Shown: piece after piece, positions 48,639 through 56,045 of the stretch
Numbering within the stretch: the stretch's first letter is position 1
How the letters are laid out: every line of letters starts with the position of its first letter
Assembly: GCF_946221635.1 (NCBI RefSeq)
Contig: NZ_CAMIHB010000016.1
Location: 1-64,000 of the forward strand
Origin: an uncultured Rhodoferax sp.
GTDB taxonomy: Bacteria; Pseudomonadota; Gammaproteobacteria; Burkholderiales; Burkholderiaceae_C
Length of the DNA: 64,000 bases
Direction: 5' to 3'
Position numbers and translations under genes: made by a program
The notes under the pieces: model-generated
What the model was told of the DNA's origin: nothing
The model's input: only the letters and a program-made list of their open reading frames with translations
Database searches by the model: none

Positions 48639-49322
48639 TCAGCGTTGCAGGCGGTAGGGCTCGTGATCGGTGAGGAAGTCCTGCTCCGCCAGTGCGTCGT
48701 TGACCCAGGCCTGCACACCGGGCAATTCCCACACGCGATCGACATAGGCCTGTGCCACCAGCGACATGGGAAGGCCATAGGTCTTGAGGCGCGAGCACAC
48801 CGGCGCAAAGTAGGCATCGGCCACGCTGAAGTGGCCGAACAGCATGGGGCCACCGTACTGGGCAATCAAACCTTCCCACATGGTCGTGAGGCGCATCACA
48901 TCGGCGCGCACACCGGCGTTGTCCCGCCAGATGAGGGCGCCGGCCTCGCGCAGGTCAGCCTCGATATTCATGGAACAGGCACTGCGCAGCGCACCGAAGC
49001 CGGAGTGCATTTCGGCGCAGATGCTGCGGGCCCGTGCGCGTGCGGACGTTTCCTGCGGCCACAGGGGGGTGCCGGAAAACTGCTCGGCCACGTACTCGGC
49101 GATGGCCAGTGAGTCCCAGACGGCGAGGGCGCCGTCGACCAGCAAGGGCACTTTGAGGGTGGGGGTGAGCGGGCTCAGCGCCGCCTTGAACTTGGCGTTG
49201 CCTGTTTCGTCGTCAAAGCGGACCATGACCTCCTCGAAGTCAATGCCGGCCTGTTTGAGCAGCACCCAGGGGCGCATGGACCAGGAGGAGTAGTTCTTGT
49301 TGGCGATGTAGAGCTTGAGCAT
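48639..49322 (-). CDS. Glutathione S-transferase family protein
   Basis: Protein of 227 aa with a thioredoxin-like N-terminal domain (LYIANKNYSSWSMRPWVLLKQAGIDFEE, catalytic Ser/Tyr region near residues 10-13; VPLLVDGALAVWDSLAIAEYVAE carries the glutathione cis-Pro and SxS-like contact) and an all-helical C-terminal half. The KNYSSWSMRPW pattern is that of a distinct bacterial GST group. Substrate unknown. Upstream of cca by 5 bases, probably one transcript. Confidence 0.88.
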   Translation of the reverse strand: MLKLYIANKNYSSWSMRPWVLLKQAGIDFEEVMVRFDDETGNAKFKAALSPLTPTLKVPLLVDGALAVWDSLAIAEYVAEQFSGTPLWPQETSARARARSICAEMHSGFGALRSACSMNIEADLREAGALIWRDNAGVRADVMRLTTMWEGLIAQYGGPMLFGHFSVADAYFAPVCSRLKTYGLPMSLVAQAYVDRVWELPGVQAWVNDALAEQDFLTDHEPYRLQR

Positions 49323-49436
49323 GGGGCACCTGTGAATGGAGGGAGGGTCATCCTAGCGGCTCAAGGCGCTGCGCATTGATGAAAAACGCAGGCCTGTTTG
49401 ATGCGCGCCATCGCCAGGTACCGGGCCCCGGCGGGC

Positions 49437-51449
49437 TCAGGGCAGGTCCAGCCCGGTTTCGGGTGTGCTGGCGTCGCGCGGGCCCACGGTGCCCAGGCGT
49501 GCCTTGAGCGACTGGGGCTGGCCGGTGATCAGCGCGGCGTAGAGCGTGGTGTTGGCCAGCACCTTCTTCACATAGTCCCGCGTCTCGGAGAAAGGCACGT
49601 TTTCGGCCCAGATGGCAGCCTCCACCGTGGGCGCGCCGGCCTGGCCGCGCCACAGGCGCGGGCGGCCGGGGCCGGCGTTGTAGGCCGCGGCCGCCATGGG
49701 CAGGGAACCGCCAAAGCTGTCGAGCACCAGCTTGAGGTAGCCGGTGCCGATGGCGATATTGGTGTCGCGGTCGGTGATCTGGTGGGCCTGGAAGTCGGAC
49801 AGGCCGATCTTCTTGGCCGTCCAGCGTGCGGTGGCCGGCATGACCTGCATGAGGCCGGAGGCGCCCACGCCGGATTTCGCATCCATGATGAAGCGGCTTT
49901 CCTGGCGGATCAGGCCGTAGACATAGGCTGGCTCCAGGCCGATGAGCTGGGTGCGCGCCAGCACCGCGTTCTTGAAGGGCATGGGGAAGCGCTGCTCCAG
50001 GTCCACCACGCTGCGGGTGCGCTCACTGGTGTTGATGCAGCGGTCCCAGACTTCGTTCTTGCAGGCCAGGTCGGCGGCGGCGAGCAGGCCGCGGTCATCC
50101 ATACCGCCCTTGCTGTGCAGGTTGGTGGTGTAGTTCCACTCGCGCACGCCCTCGGTTCGCAGTCCGATCTGCACCGCGTACAGGGCACGCGCCAGGCCGG
50201 GGTTGGTGCGGGCGTGGTCTTTTTCTTCGGGCGTCAGCGGCAGGGGTTTGGCGGGCACGGTGACCTTGCGCCCCAGGTCTTCCAGCGCCAGCATTTCGTA
50301 GAAGCCCTTGATGCCGGCAATGCCCTCCAGCGCACGCGTGGCCTCGGCGCGGGCCGCGTCGGTCGTGGCGCGGGCCAGCTGGGCACGGGCGCGCCAGTAG
50401 ATCCAGGTGGGGTCGTTGCGCGTGGCCTCGGGCATGGCGGCGATGGCGTCCTGCACCACGTTCCAGCGCCCGGCGCGCAGGGCGGCGCGCGTGGCCCAGA
50501 TCAGGTGGTCCTCATGCATCTGGGCCAGTTGCCCTTTGGCAAAGTAGCCCAGCGCGTCGTCGGACAGGCGCTGCGCCAGCCGTTTGCCGATCACGCCCCA
50601 GACCCAGCTGCGCTCTTCCTGCGTGAGCTGGGCCTTCCAGCGCAGCTTGTCCACTTCTTCTGCGGCCATCACGGGGTCGAGGTAGGCCATGCGGATCAGC
50701 GCCAGCGAGACGAACTCGCGCGTCTGCGGGCGCAGGGCCGTGAGTTTGTCGTTGAGGTACTTGGCCGGCGTCAGGTAGATGGTGTTGACGGTCTTGACCC
50801 AGTCCGGGTCCAGCAGGGCCACGGCCTGGGTGGCAATGCGCAGCTTGTCGTTCTCCATCCCCAGGCGCGCGCGCAGCCAGGCGATATGGGGTGCGAGCTT
50901 TTTGTCCTTGATGAGCTGGCCGGCCGCGCTGCCACAGGCCTCGTCTGCGTCTTTCAGACCCAGCCAGTTGTCCTGCACCGCGGCGCTCACATCGCTGCCC
51001 TGCGTGACGTAGTCGGCCAGCAGGCTGTAGCAGCGCACGGCGCGGTCGTCGTTCATGCGGTAGGCCGGCAGCTCGCGCAGAAAGCTGCTCCAGTCGCTGC
51101 GGCGGCCCAGCTGCTGCAGCCATTCGGCGCGCAGGCGATCTTCCTGGTAGGTACCGCTGAAGCGGGTCATGAAGTCCTGGATGTCGGCCAGGCTGGCGTC
51201 GTCGAGCCGGGCGGAGAGTTCCCAGTAGGCGGCCCAGGGCTCCAGCAGGTGGCCGCGGACCTGGGGCAGCAGGGCCGCCAGGCGCTTGCGGTCGCGGGCC
51301 TTGTAGGCCTGCGCCATGTCGAGGATGGTGTCGTCGGAACGGGCAATTTCGCGCGCTGCGTCGCGCCCCTGGGCGCTGGCCGGAGCGGCGAAGGTGGACA
51401 CCGCACAGCCCGCGAGGGCGAGGGATGTCAGAATGGCTGAAAACTGCAT
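49437..51449 (-). CDS. slt: Soluble lytic murein transglycosylase
   Basis: Periplasmic enzyme of 670 aa that cleaves glycan strands to 1,6-anhydro-MurNAc ends, the substrate source for AnmK encoded elsewhere in this window. Signal peptide at the N-terminus (a Cys in ALAGC could even be lipidated), then the long alpha-superhelical Slt70 doughnut domain (about 40-460) and the lysozyme-like catalytic domain with Glu in YGLIRQESRF, GASGLMQVMPATA and AAAAYNAGPGR. Its ATG (51449) lies 9 bases from the start of the divergent fau gene, so each promoter must lie within or across the other gene. Confidence 0.92.
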   Translation of the reverse strand: MQFSAILTSLALAGCAVSTFAAPASAQGRDAAREIARSDDTILDMAQAYKARDRKRLAALLPQVRGHLLEPWAAYWELSARLDDASLADIQDFMTRFSGTYQEDRLRAEWLQQLGRRSDWSSFLRELPAYRMNDDRAVRCYSLLADYVTQGSDVSAAVQDNWLGLKDADEACGSAAGQLIKDKKLAPHIAWLRARLGMENDKLRIATQAVALLDPDWVKTVNTIYLTPAKYLNDKLTALRPQTREFVSLALIRMAYLDPVMAAEEVDKLRWKAQLTQEERSWVWGVIGKRLAQRLSDDALGYFAKGQLAQMHEDHLIWATRAALRAGRWNVVQDAIAAMPEATRNDPTWIYWRARAQLARATTDAARAEATRALEGIAGIKGFYEMLALEDLGRKVTVPAKPLPLTPEEKDHARTNPGLARALYAVQIGLRTEGVREWNYTTNLHSKGGMDDRGLLAAADLACKNEVWDRCINTSERTRSVVDLEQRFPMPFKNAVLARTQLIGLEPAYVYGLIRQESRFIMDAKSGVGASGLMQVMPATARWTAKKIGLSDFQAHQITDRDTNIAIGTGYLKLVLDSFGGSLPMAAAAYNAGPGRPRLWRGQAGAPTVEAAIWAENVPFSETRDYVKKVLANTTLYAALITGQPQSLKARLGTVGPRDASTPETGLDLP

Positions 51450-51458
51450 GTGGGGATT

Positions 51459-52058
51459 ATGGACAACTCGGACGAAAGCAAAGCCGCACACAAGAAAGCC
51501 TTGCGCAAGGCACTCCTTGAACAACGCCTGAACCTGTCGGACCGCCTACAGCGCGCCGAACTTCTGCAGCGCGTCATGCGCATCTGGCTGGTGGGTCGCC
51601 CGGACACGGTGATTGGCGCCTACTGGCCCATCAAGGGCGAGTTCGACCCGCTGCCCGCGCTGCACCGCTGGAAGGAGGACGGCGAGCTGATCGACCAGCC
51701 GCAACCGCGCCGGATTGGCCTGCCCGTGGTGAACCGCGAGCACAAGACCATGACTTTCCACGCCTGGTACCCCGGCTGCCCGATGGAAGAAGATGCCTAC
51801 GGCATTCCCAAGCCCAAGGACACCGAGCTCATCGTGCCCACGCTGCTCTTTGTGCCCTGCGTCGGCTACGGGCCCGGCGGCTACCGTCTGGGCTATGGCG
51901 GCGGCTTCTACGACCGCATGCTGGGCAGCCTGAGCCCCAAGCCGTTCACCGTGGGGCTGGGCTTTGGCACCGGCTTTGTGGACGACCTGGAGCCGGAGCC
52001 CCATGACGTGCCCCTGGACGCCATCCTCAACGACCACGGGGTCGTTTGGCCGGTGTAG
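51459..52058 (+). CDS. fau: 5-formyltetrahydrofolate cyclo-ligase
   Basis: Enzyme of 199 aa that converts 5-formyl-THF to 5,10-methenyl-THF using ATP. N-terminal ALRKALLEQRLNLS, substrate stretch GAYWPIKGEFDP, and the ATP loop GYGPGGYRLGYGGGFYDRML are characteristic. Head to head with slt: only 9 bases separate the two start codons. A GTG at 51450 is an alternative start. Its last 32 bases overlap the 3' end of the convergent TfoX-like gene. Confidence 0.92.
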   Translation: MDNSDESKAAHKKALRKALLEQRLNLSDRLQRAELLQRVMRIWLVGRPDTVIGAYWPIKGEFDPLPALHRWKEDGELIDQPQPRRIGLPVVNREHKTMTFHAWYPGCPMEEDAYGIPKPKDTELIVPTLLFVPCVGYGPGGYRLGYGGGFYDRMLGSLSPKPFTVGLGFGTGFVDDLEPEPHDVPLDAILNDHGVVWPV

Positions 52059-52452
52059 TTTTTTTTGCGGTGGTCTTTTTGGTCGCTGCTTTCTTCGCAG
52101 GCACAGGTTTTCTGGCCTGCAAGGCGGCCTCCAGGGCCAGCCGTCCCCAGGGCAGCATCAGCGCGGGCGACTCCATGGCATCCGGCGGTGCGCTGTAGTA
52201 GTTGATGCCGCGTGTTCCGGTCTTGGAACCGTAGCTGAAGCGTTCACAGCCTGCTGCCAGAAAACGCGGGGCCGTTTCCTCGTTGGCCTTGAGCCACAGC
52301 GTGTCGCCCCCGCCCAGGTCGGCCAGGATGGCCACGGTGAGTCCTTCGACACTGATGCCCCAGCCACCGAACATGCGTTTGGCGATGCAAGGGCCCAGGC
52401 CCTGCAGCAGTTCACAGCAATAGTCGGCGAACGACGCGTCAATTCCGGCCAT
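52027..52452 (-). CDS. TfoX N-domain-like protein with basic tail
   Basis: Protein of 141 aa. The domain is TfoX/Sxy N-terminal-like: LLQGLGPCIAKRMFGGWGISVEGLTVAIL ... LWLKANEETAPRFLAAGCERFSYGSK ... INYYSAPPDAME. A basic tail of about 27 residues, with KKAATKKTTAKKTTPAKR units like histone H1 or AlgP tails, ends the protein. No TfoX C-terminal domain is present, so a competence role is uncertain. Its 3' end overlaps fau by 32 bases in antisense; the DUF6279-like gene precedes it by 8 bases. Confidence 0.8.
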   Translation of the reverse strand: MAGIDASFADYCCELLQGLGPCIAKRMFGGWGISVEGLTVAILADLGGGDTLWLKANEETAPRFLAAGCERFSYGSKTGTRGINYYSAPPDAMESPALMLPWGRLALEAALQARKPVPAKKAATKKTTAKKTTPAKRPRGR

Positions 52453-52460
52453 GGGGGTCC

Positions 52461-53381
52461 TCAGCGGTTGAGCAGGGCCCGCACATCGGTTTCATAACCC
52501 GCCAGGGTGGTCTGCAGGCGCTGGCGTTGTGCGGGGCTGGTGCGGTTGTGGAAAGCGGCAAGGGCAGCACAGGCCTGGCTGCGCACGCGCTCGGCGTATT
52601 GGCGATAGGTCGGGCCGGCCGACTGCAGGCTGCGTGCCACAAGGGCCCGCACCTCGGCCTGGATGTGGATGTCGCTGGTGTTGCCAGCGCGCAGGCCACG
52701 CAGGGTTTGCAGCGCATCCTGCTGGCGGCGCAGCGCCTCGCGGTACTGCAGTGCGGGATCGAATGCGGACTGGTCCACCTGGGCCTGCAGCTGCTGGCGT
52801 TGCTCCTCGGCCAGGCGGCCATAAAAACCTTCGGCACGGTCCACCAGTGTCTTCATGCGGCGCGCATTGCGCTCGGCCGGGCTGCCGTCCAGCCACTCTT
52901 CGCGCCACTCGCGGTTGCGTTTGTCCAGGGCGCGGGCCAGGTGGTCCAGTTGGGCATTGCCCAGCATCGGCCCCAGGGCCACGGCCGTCGGCATGGCTCG
53001 GTCCAGCACGGCCTGCAGGCGCTCTTCCAGGTAACTGGCGAGCTGGCAGACCTGGGCCGGGGTGACCTCCTGCAGCGCGGCGGTCTGCAGGTCCTTGAGG
53101 GTGGTGGCCAGTCCGGGCAATTCATCCTTGCGGTGCCAGTCCTGCAACGCATGCAGGTCATTGCGCAGGCGGGTGGACTGCGGGCCATCGAAGTCGAAAT
53201 AGCCGTCCAGCCACCAGTAGGCCAGGTCGGGCGCATTGTTGTAGCCCAGGCGCACGGCGCTGCAGCCGCCCAGGCCCAGGAGTGCGAGCAGCAGGCCGAT
53301 AATGGCGCACCAGAGGCCCAGGCGGTTTCGCCCGTATTGAGGCCCTCCTGGATCAGTAGCAATTTGCGCGAGGGCAAACAC
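52461..53381 (-). CDS. Lipoprotein, DUF6279-like
   Basis: Protein of about 306 aa. Hydrophobic segment IIGLLLALLGLGGCSAV with lipobox LGGC indicates a lipoprotein; the mature part begins LGYNNAPDLAYWWLDGYFDFDGPQ and is then all-helical and charged, the pattern of DUF6279 proteins (function unknown). The start is uncertain: no ATG lies close to the signal sequence. The GTG at 53381 is used here, giving a longer than usual n-region of about 20 residues. That start would be 3 bases from the divergent glmU ATG. Confidence 0.68.
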   Translation of the reverse strand: MFALAQIATDPGGPQYGRNRLGLWCAIIGLLLALLGLGGCSAVRLGYNNAPDLAYWWLDGYFDFDGPQSTRLRNDLHALQDWHRKDELPGLATTLKDLQTAALQEVTPAQVCQLASYLEERLQAVLDRAMPTAVALGPMLGNAQLDHLARALDKRNREWREEWLDGSPAERNARRMKTLVDRAEGFYGRLAEEQRQQLQAQVDQSAFDPALQYREALRRQQDALQTLRGLRAGNTSDIHIQAEVRALVARSLQSAGPTYRQYAERVRSQACAALAAFHNRTSPAQRQRLQTTLAGYETDVRALLNR

Positions 53382-53384
53382 GTG

Positions 53385-54827
53385 ATGTCGAGTTTTCAGG
53401 TTCAGGGACACGCAGGGATCGGTCCGGTGGTGGATGTGGTCATTATGGCGGCGGGCAAAGGCACGCGCATGAAGAGCAAGACCCCCAAGGTGCTGCATAC
53501 CCTGGCCGGTCGCCCCCTGCTGGGCCACGTGCTGGACACGGCTGCGGCCCTGCTCGCGCGCCAGGTGGTGGTGGTCACCGGCCATGGCGCTACAGAAGTG
53601 GAAGCAGCTTGCGCAGCATTCACGGGGGCTACAGCCGATTTTTCCTTGAATTTCGTACGCCAGGAGCCGCAGCTGGGCACGGGCCACGCGGTGCAACAGG
53701 CGGTGCCCGCGCTGGCCGATGACGGCGTCGTGGTGGTGCTGTCGGGCGATGTGCCCCTGACGTTGGCAGACACGTTGTTCCACCTGATCACGGCCTGCGC
53801 GGGCGACAAGCTGGCCTTGTTGACACTGGAGCAGGCCAACCCCGCAGGCTATGGCCGCATCGTGCGCGCAGCGGACGGTGCGGTGCAGGCCATTGTGGAA
53901 CATAAGGACGCGTCGGAAGCCCAGCGCCAGATCACCGAGATCTACAGCGGCATCATGGCCGTGCCGGCCGCGCAGCTCAAGCGCTGGCTGGCGCGCCTGG
54001 ACAACGACAACGCCCAGAAGGAGTACTACCTGACGGACGTGGTGAAGTTCGCCGTGGCCGATGGCGTGGGCGTGGTGGCCCACAAGATTGACGATGCCGT
54101 CCAGGTGGCCGGCGTGAACAGCCCGGTGCAACTGGCCGCGCTGGAGCGGGCCTGCCAGCTGCGCGAGGCGCATCGCCTCATGGAAGAGGGGGTGCGCCTG
54201 GCCGACCCGGCGCGCATCGATGTGCGGGGTGACCTGCTCTGTGCGCACGATGTATCGATCGACGTGAACTGCGTGTTCGAAGGCCAGGTGAGCCTGGGCG
54301 AGGGCGTGCGCATCGGTGCCAACTGCGTCATCGCCAACGCGGTGATCGAGGCAGGTGCCGTGATTCACCCCTTTACCCACATTGACGGGGAGAAGCTGGG
54401 TGTGACCGTGGGGCCGGGAGCCTTGATTGGTCCCTTTGCCCGCCTGCGCCCCGGTGCCCAGCTGGGGGCGGAAGTGCACATCGGCAACTTTGTGGAGGTC
54501 AAAAACTCGACGCTGGCCGACGGCGCCAAGGCGAACCACCTGGCCTACCTGGGTGACGCCACCGTGGGTGAGCGCGTCAACTACGGCGCGGGCAGCATCA
54601 CCGCCAACTACGACGGTGCCAACAAGCACCGCACCGTCATCGAGGCCGATGTGCATGTGGGCAGCAACTGTGTGCTGGTGGCCCCCGTCACCATTGGCGC
54701 GGGCGGCACCGTGGGCGGCGGCTCCACCATCACCAAGAGCACTGAGCCTGGCGCCCTGAGCGTGGCCCGCGGCAAGCAGGTCAGCATCGCCAACTGGTCG
54801 CGCCCGACCAAGAAGCCCAAGGTCTGA
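53385..54827 (+). CDS. glmU: Bifunctional GlmU, with repeat insertion
   Basis: Makes UDP-GlcNAc from GlcN-1-P in two steps (acetyltransfer and uridylyltransfer); 480 aa. The N-terminal pyrophosphorylase domain has IMAAGKGTRMKSKTPKVLH and QLGTGHAVQQA; the C-terminal left-handed beta-helix acetyltransferase has hexapeptide repeats and HLAYLGDATVG, NYGAGSITANYDG. Repeat A copy 10 encodes residues about 69-87 (ATEVEAACAAFTGATADFS), between GHG and QLGTGH. That interval is about seven residues longer than in E. coli. Essential for wall and LPS synthesis; glmS, which supplies the pathway upstream, lies 2.8 kb away. ATG 53385 starts the family domain. Confidence 0.95.
   Translation: MSSFQVQGHAGIGPVVDVVIMAAGKGTRMKSKTPKVLHTLAGRPLLGHVLDTAAALLARQVVVVTGHGATEVEAACAAFTGATADFSLNFVRQEPQLGTGHAVQQAVPALADDGVVVVLSGDVPLTLADTLFHLITACAGDKLALLTLEQANPAGYGRIVRAADGAVQAIVEHKDASEAQRQITEIYSGIMAVPAAQLKRWLARLDNDNAQKEYYLTDVVKFAVADGVGVVAHKIDDAVQVAGVNSPVQLAALERACQLREAHRLMEEGVRLADPARIDVRGDLLCAHDVSIDVNCVFEGQVSLGEGVRIGANCVIANAVIEAGAVIHPFTHIDGEKLGVTVGPGALIGPFARLRPGAQLGAEVHIGNFVEVKNSTLADGAKANHLAYLGDATVGERVNYGAGSITANYDGANKHRTVIEADVHVGSNCVLVAPVTIGAGGTVGGGSTITKSTEPGALSVARGKQVSIANWSRPTKKPKV
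53588..53644 (+). repeat. Dispersed repeat A, copy 10 (inside glmU)
   Basis: Sense copy: GCTAC-AGAAGTGGA-AGC arm, core GCTTGCGCAGCATTCACGGG, then GGCTACAGCCGATTTTTCC. The right-hand 20 bases are nearly identical to copy 1. Read in the same frame as the other sense copies. Confidence 0.82.
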
Positions 54828-54832
54828 GCGGC

Positions 54833-55609
54833 ATGGCGGTGCAAGGCATGGGCGATTCCGCACAGCGTGTGGCCGAACTGGAGGCTGAACTGGCCCAGCT
54901 GCGGCGTGAGACGCAGGCCTTTACCTCGGCCCTGTCCCACGATTTGCGCGCGCCGCTGCGCCATATCGTCTCCTTTGCCCGTTTGCTGGAGGAAGAGGCC
55001 GGGCCGCGGCTGGACGCCGAACAGCAGGGCTTTCTGGGCACCATCACCGATTCCGCCCAGCACATGGGCGCCATGCTGGACGCCCTGCGCGAGCTGGCGC
55101 GTTTGGGCACGGTACCCGTGGTGCGGGCGCCCGTCGCGCTGGACGTACTGGTGCACGAGGTGGCGGAGGAATTGGCGCAACGCCATGCGCCGCAGGCGCT
55201 GGCCTGTGTGGTGGACGTTGCCCCCCGTACCCTGCATACCGATGCGGCCCTGCTGCGGACTGTGCTGCACGCGGTGCTGGACAACGCCTGGAAGTTCACG
55301 GCCCAACTGCCCGATGGGGCGGCGCAGGTGTGTGTGGCGCTGGCAGAGGCTGGGGACGGGCTACACCTTACGGTGCAGGACAACGGTGCCGGTTTTCGCG
55401 CCACCCAGCCGGAGGTGGCTCTGCGCATGTTTGGCCGCCTGCACGGCGCCAAACCCTTCGCCGGCTTGGGCGCGGGCTTGGCCTGGGCGACGCAGGCCTT
55501 GCAGCGTCTGGGCGGGGGCATCCGGTTGGAGTCGCCCGCGTCGGGTGGTTGCCTGGTGACTGTATGGATTCCCCATGAAAAAAGCCCGGACAGGCCGGGC
55601 TTTGCGTAG
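54833..55609 (+). CDS. Soluble orphan histidine kinase
   Basis: Protein of 258 aa without membrane segments. A short coiled coil (residues 10-30) leads to the H-box FTSALSHDLRAPLRHIVSFARLL (His near residue 36) and a HATPase domain with the N-box VLHAVLDNAWKFTA, DNGAGF and GLGAGLAWATQAL. The H-box resembles bacteriophytochrome-type kinases. No response regulator is adjacent. It lies 5 bases after glmU and is probably cotranscribed. The last codons (SPDRPGFA) run through a terminator stem, so the protein end and transcript end coincide. Confidence 0.82.
   Translation: MAVQGMGDSAQRVAELEAELAQLRRETQAFTSALSHDLRAPLRHIVSFARLLEEEAGPRLDAEQQGFLGTITDSAQHMGAMLDALRELARLGTVPVVRAPVALDVLVHEVAEELAQRHAPQALACVVDVAPRTLHTDAALLRTVLHAVLDNAWKFTAQLPDGAAQVCVALAEAGDGLHLTVQDNGAGFRATQPEVALRMFGRLHGAKPFAGLGAGLAWATQALQRLGGGIRLESPASGGCLVTVWIPHEKSPDRPGFA
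55578..55603 (-). terminator. Bidirectional terminator overlapping a stop codon
   Basis: Perfect stem AAAGCCCGG-ACA/GGC-CGGGCTTT. The minus strand gives a run of six T, serving the small exported protein gene; the plus side has only TTT and overlaps the final codons of the histidine kinase gene. Confidence 0.8.
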
Positions 55610-55641
55610 CGTGGGTACTGCCGCAGGGCAGTCGCCAGGGC

Positions 55642-55842
55642 TTACCACTTCTTGATCTTGTCGTATTCGGCGAAAGCGTCGGCAGCGGAGGCCTTGGCCT
55701 TGGTGTCGGCAGCCTTGTCAGCGGCCTTGGCAGCCACAGCCACTTGTTCGGCGGTGGGGGCGGCTTGGTCGGCAGCCATGGCTTGGCCAGCGAACACGGA
55801 AGTCAAAACAAAAGCGAGGGCGGCAAAAGAAGTCTTGGTCAT
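55642..55842 (-). CDS. Small exported Ala/Lys-rich protein
   Basis: Protein of 66 aa with a clear signal peptide (MTKTSFAALAFVLTSVFAGQAMA, cleavage before ADQAA) and a mature part of only about 43 residues, helical, made mainly of Ala, Lys and Asp. ATG 55842 has an AAGGA ribosome site, better placed than the upstream in-frame starts. It has its own terminator. Such short abundant helical periplasmic proteins are common but uncharacterised. Confidence 0.78.
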   Translation of the reverse strand: MTKTSFAALAFVLTSVFAGQAMAADQAAPTAEQVAVAAKAADKAADTKAKASAADAFAEYDKIKKW

Positions 55843-56045
55843 GATGAAGTTCCTTTCAAGGTTTAGAAAATCCGCTCTGGCGGGCATCACACCGTCTGAA
55901 CAGCATCGATGGGGCGTTTAATTCATTCGTCTCGTCGATGGGATGAACTGTAAAATTTCTGAATCAGAAGATAAACAGCGTGCGTAGCACATGCATATTT
56001 CTGTTTTGGCAATAATGCAGGCTTGATATCGTCCTGGAGGGCCCT

